Shown here in pieces: positions 16,005-24,205 of a stretch of DNA of 64,000 nucleotides. Source of the DNA: Lacinutrix sp. MedPE-SW (GTDB lineage Bacteria > Bacteroidota > Bacteroidia > Flavobacteriales > Flavobacteriaceae); contig NZ_MPCX01000012.1 in NCBI RefSeq assembly GCF_001874145.1, positions 1-64,000 on the forward strand. Reading direction: 5' to 3'. Below the pieces are notes generated by a model, which saw only the letters and a program-made list of their open reading frames with translations, was not told the origin of the DNA and made no database searches. The translations under genes and the position numbers were made by a program. Each line of letters starts with the position of its first letter. Position 1 is the stretch's first letter.

Positions 16005-16304
16005 ATGAAAAATAGTTTTAACACCATTATAGATTCTGAAACACCAGTATTAGTAGATTTCTATGCAAATTGGTGCGGACCATGCAAAACCTTATCACCT
16101 ATTTTAAAGCAAGTAAAAGACAGCTTAGGAGACGCCATAAAAATTGTAAAAATAGATGTAGATAAAAATCAACCTTTAGCAGCTAAATACAATGTTAGAG
16201 GTGTACCAACTTTATTACTCTTTAAAAACGGCAAACAAGTTTGGAGACAATCTGGTGTGTTACAAAAAGCAGAGCTAATTTCAATAATTAACAATCACAA
16301 CTAA
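16005..16304 (+). CDS. trxA: Thioredoxin
   Basis: A 99-residue classical thioredoxin with active site WCGPC (Cys24, Cys27) and the cis-Pro in GVPTLLLF. It reduces disulfides in the cytoplasm. The last base of its stop codon is the first base of the deoC start, so the genes are coupled. This copy sits in a stress operon and is probably not the only housekeeping thioredoxin of the cell (inference). Confidence 0.92.
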   Translation: MKNSFNTIIDSETPVLVDFYANWCGPCKTLSPILKQVKDSLGDAIKIVKIDVDKNQPLAAKYNVRGVPTLLLFKNGKQVWRQSGVLQKAELISIINNHN

Positions 16305-16966
16305 TGAAAGAAATTAATAAATATATAGATCATACTCTATTAAAACCAACAGCTACACGCCAGGATATTTTAAGCCTATGCAAAGAAGCCAGCGATTATA
16401 ATTTTTTTTCGGTTTGCGTAAATAGTTATTGGGTAACCTGCGCTGTAAATGCACTAAAAAACACCAATGTAAAAATCTGTGCTACTGTAGGTTTTCCACT
16501 TGGAGCTAATTCTACTAAAGCTAAAGTTGAAGAAGCAAAAAAAGCTGTAGCAGATGGAGCAAGTGAAATAGATATGGTAATGAATATTGGTTTATTTAAA
16601 TCACAATTAACCAAAGAAGTTAGAGCAGATATTAGCGCTGTAAAAAAAGCCATTGGTAATACCATTTTAAAAGTCATTATAGAAACTTGTTATTTAAATA
16701 AAAGTGAAATTAAATTGGCTTGTGAAATTTGTGAAATAGCGGGAGCAGATTTTATTAAAACCTCAACAGGATTTGGTAATGATGGCGCACAATTAAAAGA
16801 CATACAAATAATAAAATCTGCCATTGGAAAACATAACAAAATTAAAGCCTCTGGAGGCATAGCAAACATAGAACAAGCTGTTGCTTTTATTCATGCCGGT
16901 GCTAATAGAATTGGCACCTCTAAAGGTGTAGAAATAATTTATTCAGCTAAAGAAAAAGAATTATGA
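16304..16966 (+). CDS. deoC: Deoxyribose-phosphate aldolase
   Basis: A 220-residue enzyme that splits 2-deoxyribose 5-phosphate into glyceraldehyde 3-phosphate and acetaldehyde. Seen are IDHTLLKPTAT at the N-terminus, GFPLGA, the acidic EIDMVMNIG, and the Schiff-base Lys in FIKTSTGFG. Length is normal. It overlaps the thioredoxin stop by 1 base and the next gene by 4. With the phosphorylase downstream it would let the cell burn the sugar of deoxynucleosides. Confidence 0.95.
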   Translation: MKEINKYIDHTLLKPTATRQDILSLCKEASDYNFFSVCVNSYWVTCAVNALKNTNVKICATVGFPLGANSTKAKVEEAKKAVADGASEIDMVMNIGLFKSQLTKEVRADISAVKKAIGNTILKVIIETCYLNKSEIKLACEICEIAGADFIKTSTGFGNDGAQLKDIQIIKSAIGKHNKIKASGGIANIEQAVAFIHAGANRIGTSKGVEIIYSAKEKEL

Positions 16967-17661
16967 GTATACATATACAAGCAAAAAAAGGAGATATTGC
17001 AGAACATGTTTTACTTCCAGGAGATCCTTTAAGAGCAAAATGGATTGCACAAACTTTTTTAAAAGATGCTAAATGCTATAATAAAGTTCGTGGTATGTAT
17101 GGTTATACTGGAACTTATAATGGCAAACCTGTTTCGGTACAAGGTACCGGAATGGGTATACCATCGGCTTTAATTTATTGTCATGAATTGATAAATGATT
17201 ATGGTGTAAAAAATTTAATTCGGGTAGGAAGCACTGGTTCTTACCAAAAAGACATTAAACTTAGAGATATTGTTATTGCAATGGCTGCATCTTCTACTTC
17301 TGGCATAAATAACTCAAGGTTTATAAATGCAGACTTCTCTCCTACCGCTAATTTTGAATTATTTTTTAAAGCAGCCACCTATGCCAAAAAAAATAATATA
17401 AATATTAAAGCTGGAAATGTTTTATCTAGTGATGAGTTTTATGAAGATGATTTTAACTCTTATAAAAAATGGGCCGATTTTGGAGTACTCTGTGTAGAAA
17501 TGGAAACTGCAGGCTTATATACAATTGCGGCAAAACATAATGTAAATGCTTTAGCCATTCTTACCGTATCAGACTCTTTAGTAACCGGAGAAACTACAAC
17601 TGCTAAAGACCGAGAAACCTCTTTTAATACTATGATAGAGATTGCTTTAAATTGTGTTTAA
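16963..17661 (+). CDS. deoD: Purine-nucleoside phosphorylase
   Basis: A 232-residue enzyme of the hexameric DeoD type. It carries LLPGDPLRAKWIA for phosphate binding, VRGMYGYTG, GMGIPSALIYCHEL and VEMETAGLYTIA. It releases a purine base and (deoxy)ribose 1-phosphate. It is translationally coupled to deoC and is the last gene before site 8. Confidence 0.95.
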   Translation: MSIHIQAKKGDIAEHVLLPGDPLRAKWIAQTFLKDAKCYNKVRGMYGYTGTYNGKPVSVQGTGMGIPSALIYCHELINDYGVKNLIRVGSTGSYQKDIKLRDIVIAMAASSTSGINNSRFINADFSPTANFELFFKAATYAKKNNINIKAGNVLSSDEFYEDDFNSYKKWADFGVLCVEMETAGLYTIAAKHNVNALAILTVSDSLVTGETTTAKDRETSFNTMIEIALNCV

Positions 17662-17687
17662 TAATTTAAACAAACCTATTTTAGGTA

Positions 17688-17730
17688 TGACTTTTATCAT
17701 TTTTTAAACCTAGTATTGGTAGTAATTTTA
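17688..17730 (+). promoter_or_regulatory. Crp/Fnr-type promoter, site 8
   Basis: Palindrome TGACTTTTATCA (17688-17699) and -7 box TAATTTTA (17723-17730), 33 bp apart. It drives 17754 to 19195. Confidence 0.65.
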
Positions 17731-17753
17731 AATTATTAAAATTTAAAATTACT

Positions 17754-18266
17754 ATGAGTGTGTATAAAAAAAAGAGGCTTGTTATATATTTAATAGTAGT
17801 AGCAACCCTTATACTTACTTTTTTGGCGTGGTACCAAGACACTTACACGATGGATAAAGCTTCTAGTTTTGAAATTAATACTACGCATTTTAATAAAAAA
17901 CTTGTTATTGCGACACAAGGCAGCGCCTTTAAAAACGCAATAACTTCCAATATAATTAATCACTATAAAAACGATTCTATTTATATAAAAGTTATAGATA
18001 TAGATGGCCTACATGATATAAAGCCAAAAAAATTCGATGCAATAGTAATTTTACATACATGGGAAAGCTGGCAACCACCACAAAGTGTTAAGCTTTTTTT
18101 AAACAGAACACGATTATACTATAATAAAATTATTGTGTTTACAACCTCAGGATCTGGAAATTCTAAAATGGAAGATATTGATGCAGTTACCGGCGAATCA
18201 AACTTAAATAACACTAAAAAATATAGTGATATTATTATTAACAAACTTAGACCACTCTTAAAATAA
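17754..18266 (+). CDS. Membrane-anchored flavodoxin-like protein
   Basis: A 170-residue protein with one N-terminal membrane helix (residues 9-27). The remaining domain of about 120 residues has a flavodoxin-like order: KLVIATQGSAFKNAITSNI, FDAIVILHTWESWQPP, KIIVFTTSGSG. The phosphate loop ATQGSAF only loosely matches flavodoxins, so FMN binding is uncertain. It is first of a three-gene run with a flavin-binding-type protein and a DinB protein. Confidence 0.65.
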   Translation: MSVYKKKRLVIYLIVVATLILTFLAWYQDTYTMDKASSFEINTTHFNKKLVIATQGSAFKNAITSNIINHYKNDSIYIKVIDIDGLHDIKPKKFDAIVILHTWESWQPPQSVKLFLNRTRLYYNKIIVFTTSGSGNSKMEDIDAVTGESNLNNTKKYSDIIINKLRPLLK

Positions 18267-18273
18267 AACAATT

Positions 18274-18729
18274 ATGATTTCGACTTTAGAATTAAAACAA
18301 AAACAATTTATTTTAAAAAATAATTACATTGGTTATCTAGCCTACATCTATAAAAATGAACCATTTATTGCTCCAATAACTTATTTTTTTGATGAGCAAA
18401 AAAACCATATAATTTGCTACTCTGCAAATGGCCATAAAATAAATGCTTTACGAAAAAACAATGCTACTTCACTTTGTGTTACTACTATAGATACGGTTAC
18501 AGACTGGAAATCTATTTTAGTTCAAGGTACATTTAAACAACATTTTGGTAGTGAGGCAAAAGCACTACTTCATGAGTTTTCTCTGGGAATTAAAGATTTA
18601 ATATTAAAAAAAGAAAATCGTGATTTAGATTTTATAAATCAGTTTTCAAGTAAAATATATAAAGATGAAATTCCTGTAGTATTCACTATAAAGATTGAAG
18701 AAATTTCTGGTAGAAAAAGAAAATTTTAA
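18274..18729 (+). CDS. Pyridoxamine 5'-phosphate oxidase-like flavoprotein
   Basis: A 151-residue split-barrel protein of the PNPOx-like / NimA-like group. NNYIGYLAYIYKNEPFIAPITYFFD and GHKINALRKN fit the flavin-binding strand and loop. Length is right for the NimA-like group rather than true PdxH. A role in reducing or binding a small oxidant is likely but unproven. It lies 7 bases after the flavodoxin-like gene. Confidence 0.8.
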   Translation: MISTLELKQKQFILKNNYIGYLAYIYKNEPFIAPITYFFDEQKNHIICYSANGHKINALRKNNATSLCVTTIDTVTDWKSILVQGTFKQHFGSEAKALLHEFSLGIKDLILKKENRDLDFINQFSSKIYKDEIPVVFTIKIEEISGRKRKF

Positions 18730-18739
18730 TTAAAAAAAT

Positions 18740-19195
18740 ATGCTTTCAAAAACAGAAACTTTACAGAGCCTTTGGGTAGAAGCCAGAACGAGATTTACTA
18801 ATATTTTAAAAGATATCTCTACTGAAGATTTAACCAAAACGCTGGAACCCTCGCAAAATAGTATTGGCTTTTTAATAAGGCATATTGGTGATGTAGAATT
18901 GCTATTTGCTAAAAATGTTTTTAAATTGACAACTACTAAAGTAATTGCTAAAACAATTATAGCTAAAAAGGATACTGGAGAATGGACAAATTATAACCAG
19001 TTAATTGACTATGCTGCACATGCGTTTAAAACGCTTAATTCAATAATTACACAGCAAACAAATAGTGATTGGGAAGCTATAATTGAAACAAAAGAATTTG
19101 GCAAAAAGACTAAAGCCGAAGCTTTTGGCCGTATTATTTCGCATACAACTTATCATGCTGGACAAATTGCTTTAATAAAAAAATACGGCAAGTAA
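18740..19195 (+). CDS. DinB-family protein
   Basis: A 151-residue four-helix DinB-like protein. The likely metal-ligand His residues are in LIRHIGDVE and in HTTYHAGQIAL. The family includes metal-dependent thiol transferases, but most members are uncharacterised. It is 10 bases downstream of the flavoprotein gene, last of the unit, and faces the dehydrogenase gene ending at 19214. Confidence 0.85.
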   Translation: MLSKTETLQSLWVEARTRFTNILKDISTEDLTKTLEPSQNSIGFLIRHIGDVELLFAKNVFKLTTTKVIAKTIIAKKDTGEWTNYNQLIDYAAHAFKTLNSIITQQTNSDWEAIIETKEFGKKTKAEAFGRIISHTTYHAGQIALIKKYGK

Positions 19196-19213
19196 AATAA
19201 GTTGTATAATAAA

Positions 19214-20224
19214 TTATTCTGTTACGGCTTCTAAACTATACAGTTCGTTTTTAGATGCTTTATCTTCACTCCAACAGTCTAAATTATAGATTGTAGTTTC
19301 AGCTATATTCGTTAATGCTTCATCTGTTAAAAAAGCGTGATGTCCTGTTATTAAAACATTTGGCATTGCATTTAATGTTACAAACATATCGTCTATAGGT
19401 ATTTGAGTAGATCGATCTTTAAAAAACAGATTCTTTTCATTTTCATAAACATCCATTGCTAAACCTCCAATAGTTTTATTTTGTAAGCCATTAATTATAT
19501 GTTCTGTATTAATAACCATACCACGAGCTGTATTAATTATTATTACTCCAGGTTTCATTTTTTCAACACAATTTTCATCAATTAAATATTGAGAATCTGC
19601 GTTTAATGGTACATGCAACGATATAATATCTGCCTTTTCACATAGGGTTTCTAAATCAACATATTCCATGCCAAAATTGGCTACTAAAGTTTTGTTTTCT
19701 CCTCTATCAAAACCTAATAATTTACAGCCAAAACCATTCATTATTTTAGTAAAAACAGAACCTATTTTTCCTGTTCCAATTACACCAACTGTTTTTTCGT
19801 TTAAATCGAAACCAATTAAATTATTTAAATTAAAATTATGGTTTTTAACTCGTGTATTTGAAACATTAATTTTTCTATTTAGTGCTAAAAGTAATGCAAC
19901 AGCATGTTCTGCAATTGCATGTGGAGAATATTCAGGAACATTAGCTACTTTAATATTTAATCTTGATGCCGCATTTATATTTGCATTATCGTAACCTGTA
20001 GATCTTAGCGTTATGTATTTTATATTAAACTCTTTAAGTTTTTCTATAACCATAAAATTTGCATCGTCTGATGAAAATATGGATATAGCGTCAAATCCTA
20101 CTGCTTTAATTGCTGTTTTAGAGTTTAGAGACTCTGGAATAAATGTGAGTTTGTGCTTACCATTATTTGCTGCTGTTAAATATGGAATTTCAAATTCTTT
20201 TGCACTATATACTAATACTTTCAT
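19214..20224 (-). CDS. D-2-hydroxyacid dehydrogenase (D-lactate type)
   Basis: A 336-residue NAD-dependent enzyme. The Rossmann motif is GVIGTGKIGSVF. RSTGYDN, LHVPLNAD, INTARG and the catalytic His in TGHHAFLTDEA are in place. The closest class is fermentative D-lactate dehydrogenase (LdhA-like), which would recycle NADH when respiration fails. It is last in the operon Usp, helical protein, dehydrogenase, under site 9. This supports an oxygen or energy limitation theme. Confidence 0.88.
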   Translation of the reverse strand: MKVLVYSAKEFEIPYLTAANNGKHKLTFIPESLNSKTAIKAVGFDAISIFSSDDANFMVIEKLKEFNIKYITLRSTGYDNANINAASRLNIKVANVPEYSPHAIAEHAVALLLALNRKINVSNTRVKNHNFNLNNLIGFDLNEKTVGVIGTGKIGSVFTKIMNGFGCKLLGFDRGENKTLVANFGMEYVDLETLCEKADIISLHVPLNADSQYLIDENCVEKMKPGVIIINTARGMVINTEHIINGLQNKTIGGLAMDVYENEKNLFFKDRSTQIPIDDMFVTLNAMPNVLITGHHAFLTDEALTNIAETTIYNLDCWSEDKASKNELYSLEAVTE

Positions 20225-20244
20225 TTTTTTAGGTTTTAATATTA

Positions 20245-20691
20245 TTAACTAGATAGCAGTTGTTGCTGCTTTTCTTTTTTTAAAACTGCTGTTATAATTT
20301 TAAAAAAACTGGTTTTCAACTTTTTATATTTTGAAAAATAATATCCCATAACCTCAATAATTTCGGCATGTTCTTTTTTATAAGCTTTTTCTTCTTCAAT
20401 TTGATTTTTATTGTCTACTATAAGTTCTAGATCTTTTTCATGATTTTTTATTACTTCTAATAATTGTACTGCTTGTTTTTTAGAGATTTGAAGTTCATCT
20501 ATTGTATTTTTTATGTTTAAAAAATTACTATCACCAATTAATTGTAGTGTATAGTTCTTTATTAAGTCTTCAAAAAAAGTATGTTCATCTTTAATAAATT
20601 TTAACTCCGACATCCATTTTTTAGAGCCTTCATGCATTTCGTCTGCGCTAAACCATTTAAGGTATTTTATTTTTTTATTTTGAGTTTCCAT
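20245..20691 (-). CDS. Helical protein, paralogue of 5446-5880
   Basis: A 148-residue, highly charged, all-helical protein. It shares the ExxHExxKxxxxExKFxxDE pattern with the copy at 5446-5880. It sits between a stress protein gene (25 bases upstream) and the dehydrogenase (20 bases downstream). The family is not recognised and there is no catalytic signature. Confidence 0.75.
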   Translation of the reverse strand: METQNKKIKYLKWFSADEMHEGSKKWMSELKFIKDEHTFFEDLIKNYTLQLIGDSNFLNIKNTIDELQISKKQAVQLLEVIKNHEKDLELIVDNKNQIEEEKAYKKEHAEIIEVMGYYFSKYKKLKTSFFKIITAVLKKEKQQQLLSS

Positions 20692-20716
20692 AATAATTAG
20701 TTTAAAAGTGTTTGTT

Positions 20717-21571
20717 TTAATTTTTTAAATCATGCATAACCATGATTGGTACATTTACTTGAAACGTAATATCTTTTACTAGTGGTTGAGTTAAAATACT
20801 ACCAAAAAACGCATGCTTTTTATTTATAAAAGCAACCATATCGCTTGCTCTACTTTCAACAAAAATGCTTATTGCTGTTTCAATATTAGTATTTTGTAAT
20901 TCATGGATTGTAAATTTTACGTCTTCAAAGCACTCTTCTAATAGCAACTTATTTTCTTCTTGGTTGTTATCTAACTTATTGCTTGTAGCAACTCGCAGTA
21001 CAGCAATATTTGCATTAAATTTTTTTGCCAAGTCTGTTAAATAGACCATTTCGCGTCTTTTAAAATTGGTATCGTAATTAGTAGGAAAAACAATTTCTTT
21101 TGGCATATTTAACTTTACATTTTCTGGCACAACAATAACTGGGCAATTTCTAACTTTTTCCATTACATAAATTGCGGTACTACCATACACAACTTTTCGC
21201 TCGTTAGATTTTCCTTTACTACCCATTACAATAATGTCTATATCTTTTTTATCTACAATTGTTTTTATTGCTTCTAAAGTGTTATTGAATTGGGAGATGG
21301 TTTTAAATGTGTGTTTTGTATTTGTTTTATCTTTTAGTATTAAACCATCTATAATTTTTTGTAAACCAATTTGAGAATTCTCTTTAGCTATTTCATAAAC
21401 ACCACTTCCTGGTTCTAGATGTATTAAACTATCTACTAAATGTCCTGTGGCATGAAATACATTTAACAAATAAAATTCACAGGCTTCATCTTTATAAAGT
21501 TCTAATGCATATTGAATAGCTTTACTTGCATTAGCAGAAAAGTCTGTTGGTAATAATATTTTACGTTTCAT
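20717..21571 (-). CDS. Universal stress protein, tandem domains
   Basis: A 284-residue tandem Usp beginning ILLPTDFSANASKAIQYAL. The motif GSKG, nine residues, GST indicates ATP binding in the first half. It heads a three-gene unit with the helical protein and the D-2-hydroxyacid dehydrogenase. Confidence 0.9.
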   Translation of the reverse strand: MKRKILLPTDFSANASKAIQYALELYKDEACEFYLLNVFHATGHLVDSLIHLEPGSGVYEIAKENSQIGLQKIIDGLILKDKTNTKHTFKTISQFNNTLEAIKTIVDKKDIDIIVMGSKGKSNERKVVYGSTAIYVMEKVRNCPVIVVPENVKLNMPKEIVFPTNYDTNFKRREMVYLTDLAKKFNANIAVLRVATSNKLDNNQEENKLLLEECFEDVKFTIHELQNTNIETAISIFVESRASDMVAFINKKHAFFGSILTQPLVKDITFQVNVPIMVMHDLKN

Positions 21572-21592
21572 AATTATTAATTTAAAGGTTTT

Positions 21593-21635
21593 TAAATGTA
21601 AGCGTTGTTTTAGAGGTTTAAAATGATATTAATCA
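21593..21635 (-). promoter_or_regulatory. Crp/Fnr-type promoter, site 9
   Basis: Minus strand: palindrome TGATTAATATCA (21624-21635), -7 box TACATTTA (21593-21600), 33 bp apart. It drives 21571 to 19214. Confidence 0.65.
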
Positions 21636-21637
21636 GC

Positions 21638-22465
21638 TTATTGAGGTATTACCAAAAAGGGAATTTTAATATGAAAACCAATTTTTTTAATTATGGGTTC
21701 TCTTAGTATTTTTTCAAAATAACTATGTTTATATTTTACCATTGTAAGCATATCGATTTCATAGTCTTCTACAAAACTTGAAATCTCTAATGCAACTTTT
21801 ACATAGCTTAATGCCCAATGAAAACTACTTTTACTTGTTTGTAAATGTTGTTTTAATAAAGCTTTATTATCTTTTTGTTTTTGTGATAATTTAGAGTTTT
21901 CTGCGACGTATAACACTTGAATTTTAGCACCAAATAAATTTGCTATTTTTACTATAGGTTTTAATTCTTTACTAGTATACGTTCGAGAATAATCTGTAGG
22001 AAATGCAATACTCTTAATGCTTTTATACGTGCAGTTTTCTGGGATGACTAAAACAGGACAAGTATTAATTGTATTTATAATTTTTACCGCATTACTACCC
22101 AAAACCAACTCCTTTATTCCTGTTGCACCTTTGGTACCCATAACAATTAAATCTATTGTATTTGCTTGTACAGCAAGTTCTATGGCACTAAACAAACTTT
22201 CTGAACTAAGGATTGTTTTAACTTGGTGTTTTGTGGGATTTAGCGATGCTTTTATTTTTTCTTTAAACTCTTGAAGTTGATCTTTATCTTTTTTATGAAT
22301 AGTTTGTACTAGTTTTTTAGACATACTTAAAGTAGAAGTCAACTTAAGTTCTGATGCATTTAATAAATAAAATACACATACTTCATTTTTATATAATTTA
22401 AGTACATAATTAATTGCAGTCCAAGAGTTTTTAGAAAAATCTGTAGGTAATAATATATTTTTCAT
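21638..22465 (-). CDS. Universal stress protein, tandem domains
   Basis: A 275-residue tandem Usp (ILLPTDFSKNSWTAINYVL) with GTKG, nine residues, GSN. The second half starts SIAFPTDYSRTYTSKEL. It is a single-gene unit. Its stop lies 3 bases from the palindrome of site 9, so the downstream promoter is packed against its end. Confidence 0.9.
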   Translation of the reverse strand: MKNILLPTDFSKNSWTAINYVLKLYKNEVCVFYLLNASELKLTSTLSMSKKLVQTIHKKDKDQLQEFKEKIKASLNPTKHQVKTILSSESLFSAIELAVQANTIDLIVMGTKGATGIKELVLGSNAVKIINTINTCPVLVIPENCTYKSIKSIAFPTDYSRTYTSKELKPIVKIANLFGAKIQVLYVAENSKLSQKQKDNKALLKQHLQTSKSSFHWALSYVKVALEISSFVEDYEIDMLTMVKYKHSYFEKILREPIIKKIGFHIKIPFLVIPQ

Positions 22466-22487
22466 CTAGAAATAATTTTAGTTTTGA

Positions 22488-22530
22488 TAAAATTACTGGG
22501 AAGCGTATTATTAAACTATGACTAAAATCA
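22488..22530 (-). promoter_or_regulatory. Crp/Fnr-type promoter, site 10
   Basis: Minus strand: palindrome TGATTTTAGTCA (22519-22530), -7 box TAATTTTA (22488-22495), 33 bp apart. It drives 22465 to 21638. Confidence 0.65.
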
Positions 22531-22539
22531 GGTGTTCTA

Positions 22540-22583
22540 AACCTAAAAAAGCAGGAAATTATGGTTTCCTGCTTTTTTAGGTT
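22540..22583. terminator. Strong symmetric terminator
   Basis: A stem of about 19 bp: the A-rich left arm 22540-22558, loop TTATGG, mirrored right arm 22565-22583 including GCAGGAAA/TTTCCTGC. Runs of A and T on both sides let it work in both directions. It ends the hibernation factor / stress protein unit and insulates site 10. Confidence 0.9.
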
Positions 22584-22597
22584 TTATAAATTATAAA

Positions 22598-23434
22598 TTA
22601 TATTTTAAATGTAACTATAGGCGTTTCGCTATGGTTAACAATAGATTCTCCAATTCTTTCTGAAAAGAAATGAGCTAAACCTCTTCTTCCATGTGTTGGT
22701 AATGCTATTACATCTGCCTGAAAATCATTTGCAAATGAAAACAAGCCACGCTCTAAAGTATAATCGTTATAATATACAACCTCATCTTCTTTACCGCTTA
22801 ACTCGTTAATTCCAGAATTTAAGAAAAACTTAAATGCTTTTTGTTTCATTTCTTGAGTGCTAATAAATCTATCTGGTAAATTTATATACACAATTTGAAA
22901 GTTTGCATCTATAGATTTGAAAAAGTGATATGCTTCTTTAAAAGGTTTTACAAAGTCTAAATTAAAATCGCAAGCAAAAACCACTTTTTTCATTTTAAAA
23001 TCTTGATCTTTATTTTTTACTACTAAAACTGGCGTTGTAGATGTACGCACAACTTTCTCTGTATTAGAGCCTACAAACACTTCTTTAACACCTGTAGCGC
23101 CATGAGATCCCATAACAATTAAACTTGCGTTAAATTGTTTTGCTATATTATCTATCTCGTTAAAGTGAATGTAATTTTGTACAGTAGTTTCAATTGTAAT
23201 ACCTTTTAAATACGACTTATCTAAAAAATCACTAAAACGTTTTTCTGCTAATTTTAAATAATAGATGCCTTCAAACATTTCTTGAGATTCATCTTTAGTT
23301 AATATTGCTTCAGATAAGCCTAACATGTGTAAGATTACAAGTTCACTATTATATTTTTTTGCTAATGTTGCTGCGGTTTGTAATGCGTATTCTGAGTGCT
23401 CAGAAAAATCAACTGGTACTAATATTTTTTTCAT
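22598..23434 (-). CDS. Universal stress protein, tandem domains
   Basis: A 278-residue tandem Usp that differs from the others. It starts ILVPVDFSEHSEYALQTAATL, closer to canonical UspA, and has GSHG, nine residues, GSN. Its second half also keeps a nucleotide-like loop (PTHGRRGL ... ERIGESI). It follows the hibernation factor gene by 10 bases and ends before the strong terminator. Confidence 0.9.
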   Translation of the reverse strand: MKKILVPVDFSEHSEYALQTAATLAKKYNSELVILHMLGLSEAILTKDESQEMFEGIYYLKLAEKRFSDFLDKSYLKGITIETTVQNYIHFNEIDNIAKQFNASLIVMGSHGATGVKEVFVGSNTEKVVRTSTTPVLVVKNKDQDFKMKKVVFACDFNLDFVKPFKEAYHFFKSIDANFQIVYINLPDRFISTQEMKQKAFKFFLNSGINELSGKEDEVVYYNDYTLERGLFSFANDFQADVIALPTHGRRGLAHFFSERIGESIVNHSETPIVTFKI

Positions 23435-23444
23435 TTTAATATAT

Positions 23445-23744
23445 TTAAAAGTTAGATAGTTTGGTCATTCTTTTTTCTAGCTGTTTTTCTAAATCTGAAA
23501 TGGTTTCTTTAACAGCCATTTCAAAATTTTTCTCATTAGATGATGCGAAAATTTTTGGTCCAGATATACTTAAATCTATTTCACATATTTTGCCATTTAA
23601 TGTTGCATTATTTTCTATTTTAAAATAGACTCTAGCAGTAATAATTCTATTAAACTTTTTATTAAGTTTCTCTAGTTGTTTCTCTGTGTAAGTAGATAGT
23701 GTATCGCTTGATTTTATATCTACATATTGAATTATAGTAGTCAT
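23445..23744 (-). CDS. hpf: Ribosome hibernation promoting factor (short type)
   Basis: About 99 residues from the Met at 23744; a Met at 23750 is an alternative. QYVDIKSSDTLSTYTEKQLEKLNKKF, ARVYFKIEN and the later strand KICEIDLSISG fit the HPF/RaiA fold. The C-terminal dimerisation domain of long HPF is absent. It binds idle 30S or 70S ribosomes to protect them. It heads a unit with a stress protein under site 11, which points to growth arrest. Confidence 0.88.
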   Translation of the reverse strand: MTTIIQYVDIKSSDTLSTYTEKQLEKLNKKFNRIITARVYFKIENNATLNGKICEIDLSISGPKIFASSNEKNFEMAVKETISDLEKQLEKRMTKLSNF

Positions 23745-23764
23745 ATACATGAGTTTTGTTTACA

Positions 23765-23807
23765 CAAAAGTAGCCCATAGATTAACTTTAAAATATGACA
23801 AATGTCA
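23765..23807 (-). promoter_or_regulatory. Crp/Fnr-type promoter, site 11
   Basis: Minus strand: palindrome TGACATTTGTCA (23796-23807), perfect -7 box TACTTTTG (23765-23772), 33 bp apart. It drives the hibernation factor operon. Confidence 0.75.
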
Positions 23808-23825
23808 TCCTGAAAAAAAATTATA

Positions 23826-23861
23826 CAACAAAAAAACAGGAGCAATATATTTGCTCCTGTT
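23826..23861 (-). terminator. Rho-independent terminator, minus strand
   Basis: Stem AACAGGAGCAA / TTGCTCCTGTT with loop ATATA, then a run of seven T on the minus strand. It lies just upstream of the hibernation factor promoter and separates it from whatever is transcribed from 24,076. Confidence 0.8.
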
Positions 23862-24076
23862 CCATATCGATTAATAGCGATTAGATTTAAAAAAAATAAT
23901 ATTTTGAGATTTATGACTAAAAAAAGTATTTAAAAAGCTTCTACTTTTCTTCAGGATTTTATTTATAAGTTATTATTAAACTAACTAAAAAAAAACGCTA
24001 TAAATAATATAATCCATCTCAATAATTAAATTTTTATTATTATTTACAAAACTACCCTTATACCTTGTAAATAATA
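23826..24076 (-). ncRNA. Predicted regulated small RNA
   Basis: The stretch 23,751-24,205 has no sizeable ORF. On the minus strand it begins after site 12. Near the expected 5' end is a 10-bp hairpin (TTATTTACAA at 24,040-24,049, TTGTAAATAA at 24,065-24,074). It ends at an 11-bp stem AACAGGAGCAA/TTGCTCCTGTT (23,835-23,861) with a T run in the minus direction. No minus-strand gene lies upstream that would need this terminator. The only ORFs inside are about ten codons. The RNA is inferred from promoter plus terminator; no family is recognised. Confidence 0.5.
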
Positions 24077-24079
24077 TTG

Positions 24080-24122
24080 CTAATTTAGATCACATATTTA
24101 ATTAAAAATATGACATTTATCA
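24080..24122 (-). promoter_or_regulatory. Crp/Fnr-type promoter, site 12
   Basis: Palindrome (minus strand TGATAAATGTCA) at 24111-24122. In the minus direction TAAATTAG (24080-24087) is 33 bp away and one base off TAnnTTTG. In the plus direction no box lies at 33 bp, but TAACTTTA at 24181-24188 is 68 bp away, so the site might also act at a distance on the patatin gene. Confidence 0.5.
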
Positions 24123-24205
24123 TGTTTCTATAATTATGTGTAATAATTAAAAAAACTTATTTTTTTGTATTTATTTTATATAACTTTAAGTCTTTAACAA
24201 GACAC

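Noticed and set aside
23826-24017. Tiny ORFs within the predicted small RNA (about 10 codons from 24017, another through the terminator)
   Set aside because: Too short, and one overlaps the terminator stem. There is no evidence that they are translated.
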